Shown here piece by piece: positions 26,017 through 36,817 of a DNA stretch of 64,000 nt. Position 1 is the first letter of the stretch, and every line of letters starts with the position of its first letter. The translations under genes were made by a program, and so were the position numbers. The DNA is from Gammaproteobacteria bacterium. GTDB taxonomy: Bacteria > Pseudomonadota > Gammaproteobacteria > Pseudomonadales > Cellvibrionaceae. The DNA lies in the NCBI GenBank assembly GCA_021151835.1, contig JAGKWO010000017.1, positions 62,001 through 126,000 on the forward strand, in the 5' to 3' direction. The notes under the pieces are model-generated. The model was given only the letters and a program-made list of their open reading frames with translations. It made no database searches and was not told the DNA's origin.

Positions 26017-28029
26017 TCAGGTTTTAAATTGCAAGGTATTTTCAAGTAATTGGCTGGCGCTACGCCGCATCGTTATACTAAAGCCCAACGTTTGTTCCAC
26101 TTGCCCCAGAATATTCTCTGCAGAATTACCCAATTCGCGAGTTGAACGGGACATTTCTTCCGCAACCGTTGCCTGCTCTTCCGCAGCCGTTGCAATCTGG
26201 GTATTTAAATCGCGCAGCATTTCAACATTTTGCACAATCTGCTGTAAAGATTCACCAGCACTGGCAGCACTTTGCACGGACTGCTGGGAACCGTGAAAGC
26301 TTTGCAAAATAATATCGACAGCGGTCGCCGCGCGAGTCTGTAATTTTTCAATCACTGTTTTAATTTCCGCCGTGGAATCTTGCGTACGCCGGGCCAGTGA
26401 GCGCACTTCATCAGCCACTACCGCAAAGCCCCTTCCCTGTTCACCTGCGCGCGCCGCTTCAATCGCAGCATTTAATGCAAGCAAATTGGTTTGCTCGGCA
26501 ATGCTGCGGATAACTTCCAATACCGCGCTGATATCTGTGACATCACTTTGCAACTGCGAAATAATATTTTTAGCCTGGCTTACATCATTCCCCAAACGAT
26601 TAATCATCTGGATTGCATCGTTTACCTTTTTTTGACCTTCGCGGGCAATATCGCGCGCAACATCCGTTGCCGAACTGGTATCGACACAGGTACGCGCAAC
26701 CTCACGAACAGTCGCTGCCATTTCAGTGGCAGCAGATGCGGATTGCTGGGTTTGGTTGTTCTGTTGATCCAGCTCGACTTTCGTGCTATCGGTTACTGTT
26801 TGCAATTCAATTGAAAGTTTATTCACATCATTTGCCGAATTCTGGATAGCAATAATTAAATTGGAAACCTGTTGCACCATGGCCGATAAATTGCTGGCGA
26901 CCTCCCCGATAACATCGCGGCTATTGACACGGATATCACGGGAAAAATCCCCTGCTTTCAACTGCTGGGCAGCACTGTTTACTTGCTGCACACTAATGTT
27001 CAGCGCGCGCAAAATGCCAAAGGCCATGTAACAACCCAGCACCATACAAACTGAGGAAAAAATAATGATCAACCACATCGCATGCAATTCGTCCGAACGG
27101 GATTGTTCCACTTTTTTTAATAACAACTGACTCGCTTGCTGATCAAAAATACCGAGCGTATCGATAACCTCCGTTACGCTGTTGAAAAACAGGGTATTGT
27201 CAGTCGTTGGCTGATCGGGAGTAAGCAGTTGCTGGTTGAGCACGACATCCAGTGACTGCATACTGCGCTCAAATGCGGAATAGGCATTGGAAAAATAATT
27301 TTTCAATCCAGGATCACTGTAAAGCATATCAACTTGCTGTTTAACACTGCCCTCAATATTCAATATGCCATAACGCAACCCGGTTAATGTTGCGCGCTCC
27401 TCAGGGGTAATATTCTTATCGGTTAGCGCACCAGCGCCCTTGCCTCGCAATTGGCCCAACAGTTCCTGCAGCTCCGGAACCTGAAATAACACCAATTGCA
27501 TTAAATAATATTGATCGCGAGTCTCCAGCAACTCAATATCATAATAATCTGCAACCTGTACCAGGGCTTGATGGACTTTTTCAATTAACTCGGTGTGGGC
27601 ACCGAAACTTTTTTCCGCATCCGGTGCAATAACATCCACTTTCAGGGACTGCCAATTGCTATTGATGCTGGCAAATACATTGGCAATATCGCCGAGAGCT
27701 TGCACCTCGGCAGATACCTGTTGTAATTGCTTATCCAAAGCAGTTTCTATCGTACGTAAACTATCCGCTTTATCAGTCGCACCATTTAAATATTGCGCCA
27801 TGGTTCCCCGGTGCTTGGCCAGATCCAACGCCAGGGGTTTGATGGCCAATGCCAGAGTTACTCCATGTTCAACGCCTTCAGCAGTATCAATTGCTTGCCG
27901 GTGCTGGTGTAACTGTTTAATGAGCAGCCATAAAAAAGGCAACAAAAAAATCAACACCACACAAGTCAGTTTGGCCGAAAAAGACATACGGTTTGCCAGG
28001 CTAACTGCCGGCTGCAATAACATTGACAT
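26017..28029 (-). CDS. Methyl-accepting chemotaxis protein
   Basis: A 670-residue chemoreceptor. TM1 spans about 20-40, a large helical periplasmic sensor about 41-315, TM2 about 316-340, a HAMP domain about 340-395, and a cytoplasmic signalling domain about 400-660. The conserved hairpin tip (E..NLLALNAAIEAARAGEQGRGFAVVADEVR, in parts) binds CheA and CheW. The sensor has no recognised PAS or Cache signature; it resembles long four-helix sensors of the NIT or PilJ type. No CheR/CheB-docking pentapeptide is seen at the C-terminus. The ligand is unknown. The gene lies 39 bases after the glutamate dehydrogenase gene, possibly co-transcribed. Confidence 0.93.
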   Translation of the reverse strand: MSMLLQPAVSLANRMSFSAKLTCVVLIFLLPFLWLLIKQLHQHRQAIDTAEGVEHGVTLALAIKPLALDLAKHRGTMAQYLNGATDKADSLRTIETALDKQLQQVSAEVQALGDIANVFASINSNWQSLKVDVIAPDAEKSFGAHTELIEKVHQALVQVADYYDIELLETRDQYYLMQLVLFQVPELQELLGQLRGKGAGALTDKNITPEERATLTGLRYGILNIEGSVKQQVDMLYSDPGLKNYFSNAYSAFERSMQSLDVVLNQQLLTPDQPTTDNTLFFNSVTEVIDTLGIFDQQASQLLLKKVEQSRSDELHAMWLIIIFSSVCMVLGCYMAFGILRALNISVQQVNSAAQQLKAGDFSRDIRVNSRDVIGEVASNLSAMVQQVSNLIIAIQNSANDVNKLSIELQTVTDSTKVELDQQNNQTQQSASAATEMAATVREVARTCVDTSSATDVARDIAREGQKKVNDAIQMINRLGNDVSQAKNIISQLQSDVTDISAVLEVIRSIAEQTNLLALNAAIEAARAGEQGRGFAVVADEVRSLARRTQDSTAEIKTVIEKLQTRAATAVDIILQSFHGSQQSVQSAASAGESLQQIVQNVEMLRDLNTQIATAAEEQATVAEEMSRSTRELGNSAENILGQVEQTLGFSITMRRSASQLLENTLQFKT

Positions 28030-28068
28030 ACATTAAATCCTTCAAGGAATGAAAAATATTTATCCTGC

Positions 28069-31000
28069 TCACTCAATTGGGCACGAATCCAGACCTTCGC
28101 AATGCTGGCTCGCCTGCGCCAGATCCAGTAAATCACGCAAGGCAACTGCAATCATTGCGAAATCAGTTCCATTGACAGCCTGTAATTCATTGACCATCGC
28201 TTTCCAGCGCGCGATTAATAATTTATGTTGTTCACTCCAGCGCTGGATTAATTCGCCCAGATTCAAGGCTTCATCTTTAAAACGGATCAACGACACACTT
28301 AAACTGCGCAATTGCGATTCAAGGTCGCCCAGATAGGTTTCGCGTGCCATGGCTTGCCAGAAATTATCCACGGGCAAATTGGAAATCTGGTTGGCAAACC
28401 AGGGCAAGCTCAAGTAATTACCCAACGCAAAATAAATTTGCGCGAGTTCGTTGATATCCTGGTTGGCAATGCGCGCCGCTTCAACCACGCTCAAACCGGA
28501 ATACAAATCGGCAGGATGCGCAACCCGTTTCACCAATTCATCGGGCAAACCCAAATTGCGCAATTTTTGCGAGTTTGCTTGCCATTCTTCCAGCGCATCC
28601 CCCACCAATAATTGCGGCAAATGTTCGTTGATATGGCGCATGCCCGGGGCAAACAATTCCACTTCACTCGCCGGGTTTAAATAACTGCGGCGATTGCGCA
28701 AAAACCAGCGCGTGGCGCGGCGGATTTTACGCATCATGTCGTTGATCAATTGCAACTGTAATTCACCGGGGATGCGAGTAGCATCATCCAGCGCGCCTAA
28801 AAATGCCGGCATCGCATAAATATCGCGCGCAATGACATAAGCTTTGGCCACATCTGCCGCACTGGCTCCTGTGGATTCCATCAAACGCTGCGCAAAACTG
28901 ATACCCATAGTATTCACCATATCGTTGGCGATTTGCGTGGCAACAATTTCACGCCGCAGGCGGTGATTGCGCAACGCCAGCGGAAATAGTTGGGCAATTT
29001 TGTGTGGAAATGCCGTTTCAATAAAACTCGCCATATATTCGTCATCAACCAGATCGGAGTTGGTCAAATCTTCTTTCAATACGGCTTTGGCATAAGAAAT
29101 TAAAATCGCCAATTCAGGCCGGGTCAGGCCTTTGTTGTGGGTTTGTCGTTCAAGTAACACATCATCATTCGGTAAAAATTCCAGTTTGCGATCCAAGCGC
29201 CCGGAGGCTTGCAACGCATTCATAAAGCGACGATATTCAGCACTGCGTTTTAATGCCTCAGATTGCGCCACGCTAATGGCCTGGGTTTGGCGCAAATTAT
29301 TATGCAACACCAATTGCGCGACGTTATCGGTCATATCAAATAACAATTGATTGCGTTGTTTCGGGGTTAAATCACCATTGGCAACAATTTCATTCAATAA
29401 AATTTTTATATTAACTTCATGGTCCGAACAATCAACACCGCCGGCATTATCGATAAAGTCGGTATTGCAAGCGCCACCATTTAAACAATATTCAATACGA
29501 CCGCGCTGGGTCATGCCCAGGTTGCCACCTTCACCGAATACCTTGCACCGCAATTCGCTACCATTAACACGCAAACTGTCATTCGCCTTATCGCCGACGT
29601 CGGCATGACCTTCCGTGCTGGCTTTCACGTAGGTGCCAATTCCGCCATTCCAGATTAAATCGACCGGCGATTTTAATAATTCATTGATTAATTCGGTCGG
29701 TGTCAGGCTGGCAGCATCCAGCACAAAACGCGTGCGCATTTGCGGTGTAAGGACAATTGATTTTGCATTGCGATTAAACACACCACCGCCTTCACTGATG
29801 AGCGCTTTGTCATAATCATCCCAAGTGGATTTGGGCAATTTAAATAACCGTTGCCGCTCCGCAAAACTGGCAACAGGGTCCGGGTTGGGATCGATAAAAA
29901 TATGCTGGTGATTAAATGCAGCGACCAATTGAATCGCATTGGATAACAACATGCCGTTGCCAAATACATCGCCCGCCATATCGCCAATGCCCAGCACTGA
30001 AATGGATTGCGCCTGCACATCAATATTTTTTTCACGGAAATGGCGTTGTACTGAAATCCAGCCGCCACGCGCAGTAATTCCCATGCCTTTATGGTCATAT
30101 CCCTGGCTGCCTCCCGATGCAAATGCATCGCCCAGCCAATGGTTGTACTCCGCTGAAATAGCATTGGCGATATCGGAAAAACTTGCAGTGCCTTTATCAG
30201 CAGCGACCACCAGGTAAGGATCATTATCATCGTAGCGAACAACGTTTTCGGGGGCGCGAATACTGCCATCAACCAGGTTATCGGTTAAATCCAGCAGGCC
30301 GCGGATAAATAATTGATAACACGCAATACCTTCCGCTTGCTGTTGTTCGCGCGTCGCATTTGCCGGCATTTTTTTGCAGACAAAGCCCCCTTTGGCACCA
30401 CTCGGAACTATCACCGCATTTTTCACTTGCTGGGCTTTCACCAAACCCAATACTTCGGTCCGGTAATCCTGCAAGCGATCCGACCAGCGCAACCCGCCGC
30501 GCGCGACTTTACTGGTGCGCAAATGCACACCTTCCATTCGCGGTGAGTACACAAAGATTTCAAACAAGGGACGCGGTGCCGGTATTTCACTTAATTGGCG
30601 CGGCGAAAACTTGAGGGACAAATAGGATTTCGCTTGCCCCTGCGCATCCTGCTGGTAAAAATTCGTGCGCAAAGTATTATCGATCAGCGCCAGGAACCGG
30701 CGAATAATCCGATCATCATTCAGGTTCACTACGGCATCCAGGCGTTGCGCAATATCGGCGCGCAATTTTTCGATTCGATCAGGGGTAGAGTCATCAACCA
30801 GGGATGGATCAAATTTCAGTGCAAAAAATTCAACCAGTTTGTGCGTGAGTGTCGCCTGGTTGGTAAGTGCCACCGCCATATAACCGGCACTAAACGGAAA
30901 CAGGGTTTGATGCATGTATCCGGCGTAAGCGCGCAACATCACCACTTCACGCCAATCCAGGCCCGCGGTAGTAATCAATGCATTGAATGCATCGCTATCG

Positions 31001-32964
31001 GCATTGCCGTTCCAGATAGCAGCAAAAGCACTCATAAACTGGTTTTTAATCGCATGCAAATCAATGGTGGTGGAAAATTGATGCACGAGTTTAAAATCAT
31101 GCAACCAGATAACGGCGCCTTTTTTGGTACGGATATCGTAAGCACTTTCACTGACCACCCTGAACCCGAGGTTTTCCAGCACCGGAATTACATCGGATAG
31201 TGCCAGCGTATGTTCGCGGTGAAAAATTTTAAACTGGATAAACGATGCTTTTTCATTTGCCAGTGAATGATACACACTCAATGCAATTGATTGCCGTTCC
31301 GATAACTCGGCGATGGAATGAATATCCTGCACCGCTGTGCGTGCATCGTATTTCTCCTGGTAAGACGGGGAAAACGCTTCGCGATAATCGCGCAACAATT
31401 GCGAACTCACCTCTTCCCCGTGCGCTTCCAGCAATGCGGTATGCAAATAATCTTCCCAGGAGCGAGTGATATTAACGATACCGGCTTGCAGGGTTTCCAC
31501 ATCGATCTGCGCTGGCATGGCGCCATCGATTTTGAATACCAGATAAACCCGTGCGAGAATCGATTCCGAAAAGTAGGTGGTGAATTCACACTCATGGGAA
31601 CCAATCGCATCGCCGATTAATTCCTGGATTTGCAAACGCACTTTGGTGGAAAAATAATCGCGGGGAACGTAAATAATGAAGTTGATAAATTTCCCGAATG
31701 GATCGCGCCGCATAAACAACCGCACCATGGAGCGCTCATTGATGCTCGCTGCACCAACCAGCGTTTCATAAAGCTCCGCACCGCTGCTTAAAAATAATTC
31801 GTTGCGCGGAAAGGTTTCCAGCAACTGGCGAAAATTTTTGCCGTCATGGCTGTTTTCATCCAGACCGGTACGAGTGAAGACATTCGCCACCTTGGTTGAT
31901 ATCAGCGGAATATCGCTGGTATTCATTAGATAGACAGCCGAGGTATACAACCCGAGAAAACGCGCCTCGCCGATTACCTCGCCGGCGGGATTAAACCGTT
32001 TGACAATTACATAATCGGAATACGCATAACGATGGACCCGCGCGCGGTTGGAGGATTTGGAAAAGGTAATAACCTGTGGCACCAAATGAAAACGGGCCAT
32101 CCCTTCATTAAAAAACTCCGCCGCCAATTTTGGGGCGGCGCTGGTACGTAGCGCGAAAATACCCAAGCGTTGTTCCGGGATTTCAAACAAGGTTTTTTTT
32201 CCATCAACTTCGCGGAATTCGTATTCGGAATAGCCGAGAAATGTAAAATTATCTTCGGTAAGCCAATGCAAAAAAGTTTTGCTTTCCTGGATAGTTGCCG
32301 CCGCCGGGGCATGCACCGCATGATTTAAATTTTGCTCGGCTGCCAGCGCTGCGGCACGCATCGGTTGGTAATCTGCAACCACGCGCTCCACCTCACGTAA
32401 AATCCCGCGCAAACTGGTACTGATAGCCGCCAGCTCTTGCGGATTGGTATGTGCGCCAATCTCCATGACAATCAACGCTTCCTTGCGCGCGCTTTGCACG
32501 GTACTTAATTCAATTCCTTTATCGCCATTGCCCAGTTCAATTAATTGATGATTGTCGTCACGTGCCAAGGTCAACACCGTGCTTTTGATACTGTAGATGG
32601 CGATGTTGCGCCGGTTTAATTCAATGCGAATCGAATCGACCAGAAAGGGCATATCTTTTTGCAGCACCACGACGACGGTGTGCGGGCAAACCCATGAATC
32701 TTCAGCGAGGGAGGGATTGAACAGGCGCAACTTTGGTTCCTGTCCCTCATAATTCTGGATAAATTGCCACCACTGGTAGAGCGCACCAAAGACATCACTC
32801 AGGCGCCGCCCGATTAACTCCTGCAATGGATAATGGTTAAAAAACCGGCGTGCCAGGTTCTGTACTTGCTCCAGCTCGGTGACGGATAATTTTTGTGCGG
32901 CGTAGCTATGAAATTCATCCAGAAATTCGGCAAGTTTGTGCTGGCTTACCAAGGGGCTATTCAT
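28069..32964 (-). CDS. gdhB: NAD-specific glutamate dehydrogenase, 180-kDa class
   Basis: A 1631-residue enzyme converting glutamate and NAD+ to 2-oxoglutarate and ammonium, mostly for glutamate catabolism. It belongs to the large bacterial class found in Pseudomonas, Streptomyces and Caulobacter. N-terminal ACT-like regulatory segments (about 1-400) precede the catalytic domain (about 720-1230), with motifs VARGGLRWSDR, QQVKNAVIVPSGAKGGF, and GIGDMAGDVFGNGML in the NAD-binding part, then a helical C-terminal region. AAGGAGACAAGGCA before the ATG is a strong ribosome binding site. It is divergent from the moxR operon. Expression in this class is often induced by amino acids; no site is evident here. 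Confidence 0.96.
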   Translation of the reverse strand: MNSPLVSQHKLAEFLDEFHSYAAQKLSVTELEQVQNLARRFFNHYPLQELIGRRLSDVFGALYQWWQFIQNYEGQEPKLRLFNPSLAEDSWVCPHTVVVVLQKDMPFLVDSIRIELNRRNIAIYSIKSTVLTLARDDNHQLIELGNGDKGIELSTVQSARKEALIVMEIGAHTNPQELAAISTSLRGILREVERVVADYQPMRAAALAAEQNLNHAVHAPAAATIQESKTFLHWLTEDNFTFLGYSEYEFREVDGKKTLFEIPEQRLGIFALRTSAAPKLAAEFFNEGMARFHLVPQVITFSKSSNRARVHRYAYSDYVIVKRFNPAGEVIGEARFLGLYTSAVYLMNTSDIPLISTKVANVFTRTGLDENSHDGKNFRQLLETFPRNELFLSSGAELYETLVGAASINERSMVRLFMRRDPFGKFINFIIYVPRDYFSTKVRLQIQELIGDAIGSHECEFTTYFSESILARVYLVFKIDGAMPAQIDVETLQAGIVNITRSWEDYLHTALLEAHGEEVSSQLLRDYREAFSPSYQEKYDARTAVQDIHSIAELSERQSIALSVYHSLANEKASFIQFKIFHREHTLALSDVIPVLENLGFRVVSESAYDIRTKKGAVIWLHDFKLVHQFSTTIDLHAIKNQFMSAFAAIWNGNADSDAFNALITTAGLDWREVVMLRAYAGYMHQTLFPFSAGYMAVALTNQATLTHKLVEFFALKFDPSLVDDSTPDRIEKLRADIAQRLDAVVNLNDDRIIRRFLALIDNTLRTNFYQQDAQGQAKSYLSLKFSPRQLSEIPAPRPLFEIFVYSPRMEGVHLRTSKVARGGLRWSDRLQDYRTEVLGLVKAQQVKNAVIVPSGAKGGFVCKKMPANATREQQQAEGIACYQLFIRGLLDLTDNLVDGSIRAPENVVRYDDNDPYLVVAADKGTASFSDIANAISAEYNHWLGDAFASGGSQGYDHKGMGITARGGWISVQRHFREKNIDVQAQSISVLGIGDMAGDVFGNGMLLSNAIQLVAAFNHQHIFIDPNPDPVASFAERQRLFKLPKSTWDDYDKALISEGGGVFNRNAKSIVLTPQMRTRFVLDAASLTPTELINELLKSPVDLIWNGGIGTYVKASTEGHADVGDKANDSLRVNGSELRCKVFGEGGNLGMTQRGRIEYCLNGGACNTDFIDNAGGVDCSDHEVNIKILLNEIVANGDLTPKQRNQLLFDMTDNVAQLVLHNNLRQTQAISVAQSEALKRSAEYRRFMNALQASGRLDRKLEFLPNDDVLLERQTHNKGLTRPELAILISYAKAVLKEDLTNSDLVDDEYMASFIETAFPHKIAQLFPLALRNHRLRREIVATQIANDMVNTMGISFAQRLMESTGASAADVAKAYVIARDIYAMPAFLGALDDATRIPGELQLQLINDMMRKIRRATRWFLRNRRSYLNPASEVELFAPGMRHINEHLPQLLVGDALEEWQANSQKLRNLGLPDELVKRVAHPADLYSGLSVVEAARIANQDINELAQIYFALGNYLSLPWFANQISNLPVDNFWQAMARETYLGDLESQLRSLSVSLIRFKDEALNLGELIQRWSEQHKLLIARWKAMVNELQAVNGTDFAMIAVALRDLLDLAQASQHCEGLDSCPIE

Positions 32965-33239
32965 TGCCTTGTCTCCTTAGGGGAACAGAAACGCATGTTC
33001 GTGGGAACTGCTTTAAAGATTAGTCGAAATTTCTGCTAAACAGTTGAAATCACAAGGAACTGACTCCAGATTGGGCAGTCTATCCAGCGCACTACCGATG
33101 TCAGGTTAGACGCCATGTGCGTTAGCACATTAATTTAGTAGTAGCGGCACATCAGCAGGTGCAGCATCAATAATTCAAGACACCGCCCGGCCAATTCAAT
33201 TCATTGCCGGTTTATCAGCTAAAGGGGAATTGCGCGAAT

Positions 33240-34199
33240 ATGCAGGCTTATCAACAAATTCAATCGCTTAACACCTGGCTCAACGATCAAATTATCGGCC
33301 AGGAGCATTTGATCCAGCGCCTGTTGATCGCCCTGCTCGCCGATGGCCATTTACTGGTAGAAGGTGCCCCTGGCCTGGCCAAGACCAAAGCGATCAAAAC
33401 GCTGTCGCAAGCCATTGAAGGAAATTTCCATCGCATCCAGTTCACCCCGGACCTTTTACCGTCCGATGTGACCGGCACTGATATTTATCGCCCCGAACAA
33501 AACCGCTTTGAATTCCAGCCCGGCCCGATTTTCCATAACCTGGTATTGGCCGACGAAATCAACCGCGCGCCGGCCAAAGTGCAATCGGCGTTGCTCGAAG
33601 CCATGGCCGAGCGCCAGGTGAGTGTGGGCAGCAAGACCTACCCGCTGCCCGGTCTGTTTATGGTGATGGCAACCCAGAACCCGATTGAACAGGAAGGCAC
33701 CTACCCGTTGCCGGAAGCGCAGCTCGACCGCTTCTTGTTGCATGTGATTGTGGATTACCCGAGCCTGGATGCTGAACGCCGCATCCTGCAACTCGCACGC
33801 AATGAAGCGGCGGCGATTGCGGTGAGTAAACCCGCGGTGATCAGCCAGTCAACTATTGATACTGCGCGCAAGGAAATCCTGGCGATCCATATGGCGGAGT
33901 CGGTTGAGGATTACATTGTCCATTTAATCAATGCGACCCGCCGCCCCGGCCACTATTCCGAAGACCTGGATCAACTTATCGAATACGGTGCAAGCCCGCG
34001 TGCCACTATCGCGCTGGATCGTTGTGCCCGCGCCCATGCCTGGTTGAATGGCCGCGATTTTGTGAGCCCCGATGATGTACAAGCCGTTGCGCATGATGTC
34101 CTGCGTCACCGTTTGATTTTAAGTTTTGAAGCGGAAGCAACGGGGACTACACCCAACCACGCCATTGATAAATTATTAGCCGCCGTCCCGCTAAGCTGA
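33240..34199 (+). CDS. MoxR-family AAA+ ATPase
   Basis: A 319-residue AAA+ protein, first gene of a six-gene operon. Walker A region EGAPGLAKTK, Walker B VLADEINRAPAKVQSALLEAM, sensor 1 MATQNPIEQEGTYPLPEAQLDRF and a C-terminal helical lid are all visible. MoxR proteins act as chaperones that, with VWA-domain partners, activate or insert other proteins; here the VWA partners are encoded downstream. ATG 33240 is preceded by a distant AAAGGGG (33221-33227, about 12 bases), so initiation may be weak. An in-frame TTG at 33204 would add 12 residues that do not fit the family. Confidence 0.94.
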   Translation: MQAYQQIQSLNTWLNDQIIGQEHLIQRLLIALLADGHLLVEGAPGLAKTKAIKTLSQAIEGNFHRIQFTPDLLPSDVTGTDIYRPEQNRFEFQPGPIFHNLVLADEINRAPAKVQSALLEAMAERQVSVGSKTYPLPGLFMVMATQNPIEQEGTYPLPEAQLDRFLLHVIVDYPSLDAERRILQLARNEAAAIAVSKPAVISQSTIDTARKEILAIHMAESVEDYIVHLINATRRPGHYSEDLDQLIEYGASPRATIALDRCARAHAWLNGRDFVSPDDVQAVAHDVLRHRLILSFEAEATGTTPNHAIDKLLAAVPLS

Positions 34200-34253
34200 T
34201 TTGATTGATGCTGATTTCCCATTCAATTGCACCTGAAGGGCGAGCAAATAGCT

Positions 34254-35207
34254 ATGAATGAATTGCAGCACGATGTAAATCCCCGCGGCGCCTACACCGA
34301 ATTAAGTGCACTGTTGCGCTGCCGCTTTGCAGCGCAGGACCTGAAACTTTTTGCCCACCAGCCGGCACGCAGTTTGTTATCCGGCGGTGACCGCACCCGT
34401 TTTCGCGGACGCGGAATGGATTTTGAACAAGTGCGCCTGTATCAACCGGGCGATGATATTCGCTCTATCGATTGGCGAGTTACCGCGCGTACCCAGGTTA
34501 CCCATACCAAAGTTTTCCATGAAGAACGCGAACGCCCGGTGTTTATGTTGGTGGACCAACGTTCGCCGTTATTTTTCGGCAGCCATCGCTGTTTTAAATC
34601 GGTATTGGGTGCGCATATCGCAACGCTATTAAGTTGGGCCGCGCTCGCGAATGGTGATCGATTAGGTGCATTGGTATTTGGCGATTACGATCAACGCGAT
34701 GTACGCCCGCGCCGCAGCAAACATGCCGTATTGGAATTGATGCATCAATTGCAGGATTACAACCATCGCCTGCAATCACCCATAGCACCGGAACCGACAG
34801 GCAACCAACGCCCCAACCAATTGCATAACATCCTGGCCGATGCACGCCGTATCGCCAAACCGGGTTGTGCGCTGTTTATTATCAGTGATTTCCACGATGT
34901 GGACGCCGCGTGCGAGCAACAATTGTTTGAGCTTGCACGCCATACCGATGTCACGCTCATCCATATTTATGATCCACTCGAACGCCAATTAATCAGCAAC
35001 GCGCCGCTGACAATCAGCAATGGCCGCGAGCGCTTGCAATTGGCGGCCAACGAAAAAACCTTTCAACAAGCCTACCAACTCCAATTCGACCACCATCTGG
35101 ATGCACTGGCACAAGTATGCAAACGCTTGCGTATTCCCTTGCTGAGTTATGCAACGGATGATGATATCCAGGACGGCTTGCGCAAAGCCTTTGGCCGAAA
35201 AAAATAA
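34254..35207 (+). CDS. DUF58 protein of the aerotolerance-type operon
   Basis: About 317 residues from MNELQHDVN. The DUF58 core signature is clear: GRGMDFEQVRLYQPGDDIRSIDW and later a VWA-like fold (about 90-290, with FMLVDQRSP at its start). DUF58 proteins always accompany MoxR ATPases and VWA proteins and are thought to be cytoplasmic partners in the complex. The start at 34254 is chosen over an upstream in-frame one (34227) because family proteins begin shortly before ELSALLRCRF. It is the second gene of the operon, 54 bases after moxR and 25 bases before the DUF4381 gene. Confidence 0.9.
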   Translation: MNELQHDVNPRGAYTELSALLRCRFAAQDLKLFAHQPARSLLSGGDRTRFRGRGMDFEQVRLYQPGDDIRSIDWRVTARTQVTHTKVFHEERERPVFMLVDQRSPLFFGSHRCFKSVLGAHIATLLSWAALANGDRLGALVFGDYDQRDVRPRRSKHAVLELMHQLQDYNHRLQSPIAPEPTGNQRPNQLHNILADARRIAKPGCALFIISDFHDVDAACEQQLFELARHTDVTLIHIYDPLERQLISNAPLTISNGRERLQLAANEKTFQQAYQLQFDHHLDALAQVCKRLRIPLLSYATDDDIQDGLRKAFGRKK

Positions 35208-35232
35208 TTGAATTGCGGATGCACAACTAATT

Positions 35233-35775
35233 ATGCAACCTAACCAATCACCACTCGATCAGCTCGCTGATATTCATTTACCGGATTCCGTCAGCTGGTG
35301 GCCGTTAGCGCCCGGTTGGTGGGCGATCCTTGCCTTATTGGCCGTTGCGCTGATTTTTATTTTTTTATGGCGCCGTCGCCTCACGCAAAATCACTATCGC
35401 ACACTGGCGCAACAGGAATTGGAGAACATTTATTCACATTATCAACATACTAAAAATGCCACGGCATTCCTGCATGAAATCAGTGTTCTTTTGCGTCGTA
35501 CTGCATTAACGGCGCATCCGAAAACTTTTAACGCCAGTATTAAAGGCAAGGCATGGCTGGAGTGGCTGGACCGCGTATGCCCCAATCCGGCGATGCAATT
35601 CAATTCAGCAGTTGGCGAGCAATTATTAACCGCCAGCTACCAAAAAGATCCGCAGGTGGATGCAACCGCGCTTTATCATCTTTGCCGCGCCTGGTTATTG
35701 CAACATCGCAATTACCGCCAAAAATTGCCCGCACCCAAACCGGTTAAAGCGGTGGTGGAGGCTAACCATGTTTGA
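35233..35775 (+). CDS. DUF4381 membrane protein
   Basis: A 180-residue protein with the DUF4381 signature: an N-terminal DQLADIHLPDSVSWWPLAPGW segment, one transmembrane helix (about 32-52), and a basic cytoplasmic helical domain with WLEWLD and LL.asYQ patterns. It is the usual third member of MoxR-DUF58-DUF4381-VWA operons. It probably anchors or bridges the complex at the inner membrane. Its 3' end overlaps the next gene by 8 bases, implying translational coupling. No enzymatic motif is present. Confidence 0.9.
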   Translation: MQPNQSPLDQLADIHLPDSVSWWPLAPGWWAILALLAVALIFIFLWRRRLTQNHYRTLAQQELENIYSHYQHTKNATAFLHEISVLLRRTALTAHPKTFNASIKGKAWLEWLDRVCPNPAMQFNSAVGEQLLTASYQKDPQVDATALYHLCRAWLLQHRNYRQKLPAPKPVKAVVEANHV

Positions 35776-36817
35776 AATGCAATGGCCTTATTTATTACTG
35801 CTTGCACCATTGCCGCTGGCGATGAAATTCATCGCACCCAAAAAACGTGTTGAAGCCGCCTTGCGTGTTCCTTTTTACCAACATGCCAGCCAACTGGAAC
35901 GGCATAACCGTTTAAGCATCGGCAGACGCCCGGCAAAATTGTTTGCGCTCTGGGCTATTTGGTTAAGCTGTCTATTTGCTGCCACCAACCCGAAATGGGT
36001 TGGGGAGCCGATGAGTATGCCCTCCAGCGGCCGCGATTTATTAATGGCGGTGGATATTTCCGGCAGTATGGAACAAATGGATATGGCGTTGAACGGCCAG
36101 CGTATTAATCGCCTGATGGCCGTCAAAAAAGTAATTGGCGATTTTGTGGTGCGCCGCAATGCTGATCGCCTTGGATTGATTTTATTCGGCGCCCAGGCTT
36201 ATTTGCAGGCGCCGCTGACGTATGATCGCCAAACCGTCAATGAATTATTGCAGGAAGCGCAAATTGGTTTTGCCGGACGTGAAACGGCGATTGGCGACGC
36301 CATTGCCCTCGCGGTAAAACGGCTGCGTGACCGTCCCGATGCCAGCCGCGTGTTGATTGTATTGACAGATGGCGCCAACACTGCCGGCGTGCTCGCGCCC
36401 GATAAAGCGACTGAACTGGCACAAAAAGCCAATATTAAAATTTATACAATTGCGTTCGGGGCCGAATCCATGGAGGTACCCGGTTTGTTCGGCTCACGCA
36501 CGGTTAATCCATCGCGCGATCTGGATGAACCGACAATGATTGCCATTGCTGAAAAAACCGGTGGTAAATATTTCCGCGCGCGCAACCTGGAAGAGCTGGA
36601 TCAGATTCATCACGAGCTGGATAAACTTGAACCCATCGAAATTGAAGCGGAAAAATTTCGCCCGGTGCAAACATTGTTTTATTGGCCGCTGGCATTTGCA
36701 TTTTTACTGAGTCTGGCAATTGCCGCCCTGCATTGGTGGCAAGGCCGTATTACCGGCCAGGTTGCTAACAATGCCCGCACCAACACGCCCCCTCAAAACA
36801 AGGCGGAGGTCAATTAA
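35768..36817 (+). CDS. batA: BatA-like VWA membrane protein
   Basis: About 349 residues from ATG 35768. It has N-terminal transmembrane helices (about 5-20 and 55-75), a von Willebrand A domain (about 85-290) with a complete MIDAS motif (VDISGSM, then TDGANTAG), and a C-terminal transmembrane helix near 305-325. It is typical of BatA of the Bacteroides aerotolerance operon. The start is within the last codons of the DUF4381 gene, and the stop shares one base with the next start (TAATG). Metal-dependent adhesion to a partner protein, controlled by the MoxR ATPase, is the likely mode of action. Confidence 0.92.
   Translation: MFEMQWPYLLLLAPLPLAMKFIAPKKRVEAALRVPFYQHASQLERHNRLSIGRRPAKLFALWAIWLSCLFAATNPKWVGEPMSMPSSGRDLLMAVDISGSMEQMDMALNGQRINRLMAVKKVIGDFVVRRNADRLGLILFGAQAYLQAPLTYDRQTVNELLQEAQIGFAGRETAIGDAIALAVKRLRDRPDASRVLIVLTDGANTAGVLAPDKATELAQKANIKIYTIAFGAESMEVPGLFGSRTVNPSRDLDEPTMIAIAEKTGGKYFRARNLEELDQIHHELDKLEPIEIEAEKFRPVQTLFYWPLAFAFLLSLAIAALHWWQGRITGQVANNARTNTPPQNKAEVN

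Noticed and set aside
29703..30272. 189-codon frame inside the glutamate dehydrogenase gene
   Set aside because: It is another frame of the same strand within a well-supported catalytic region and lacks a start signal.
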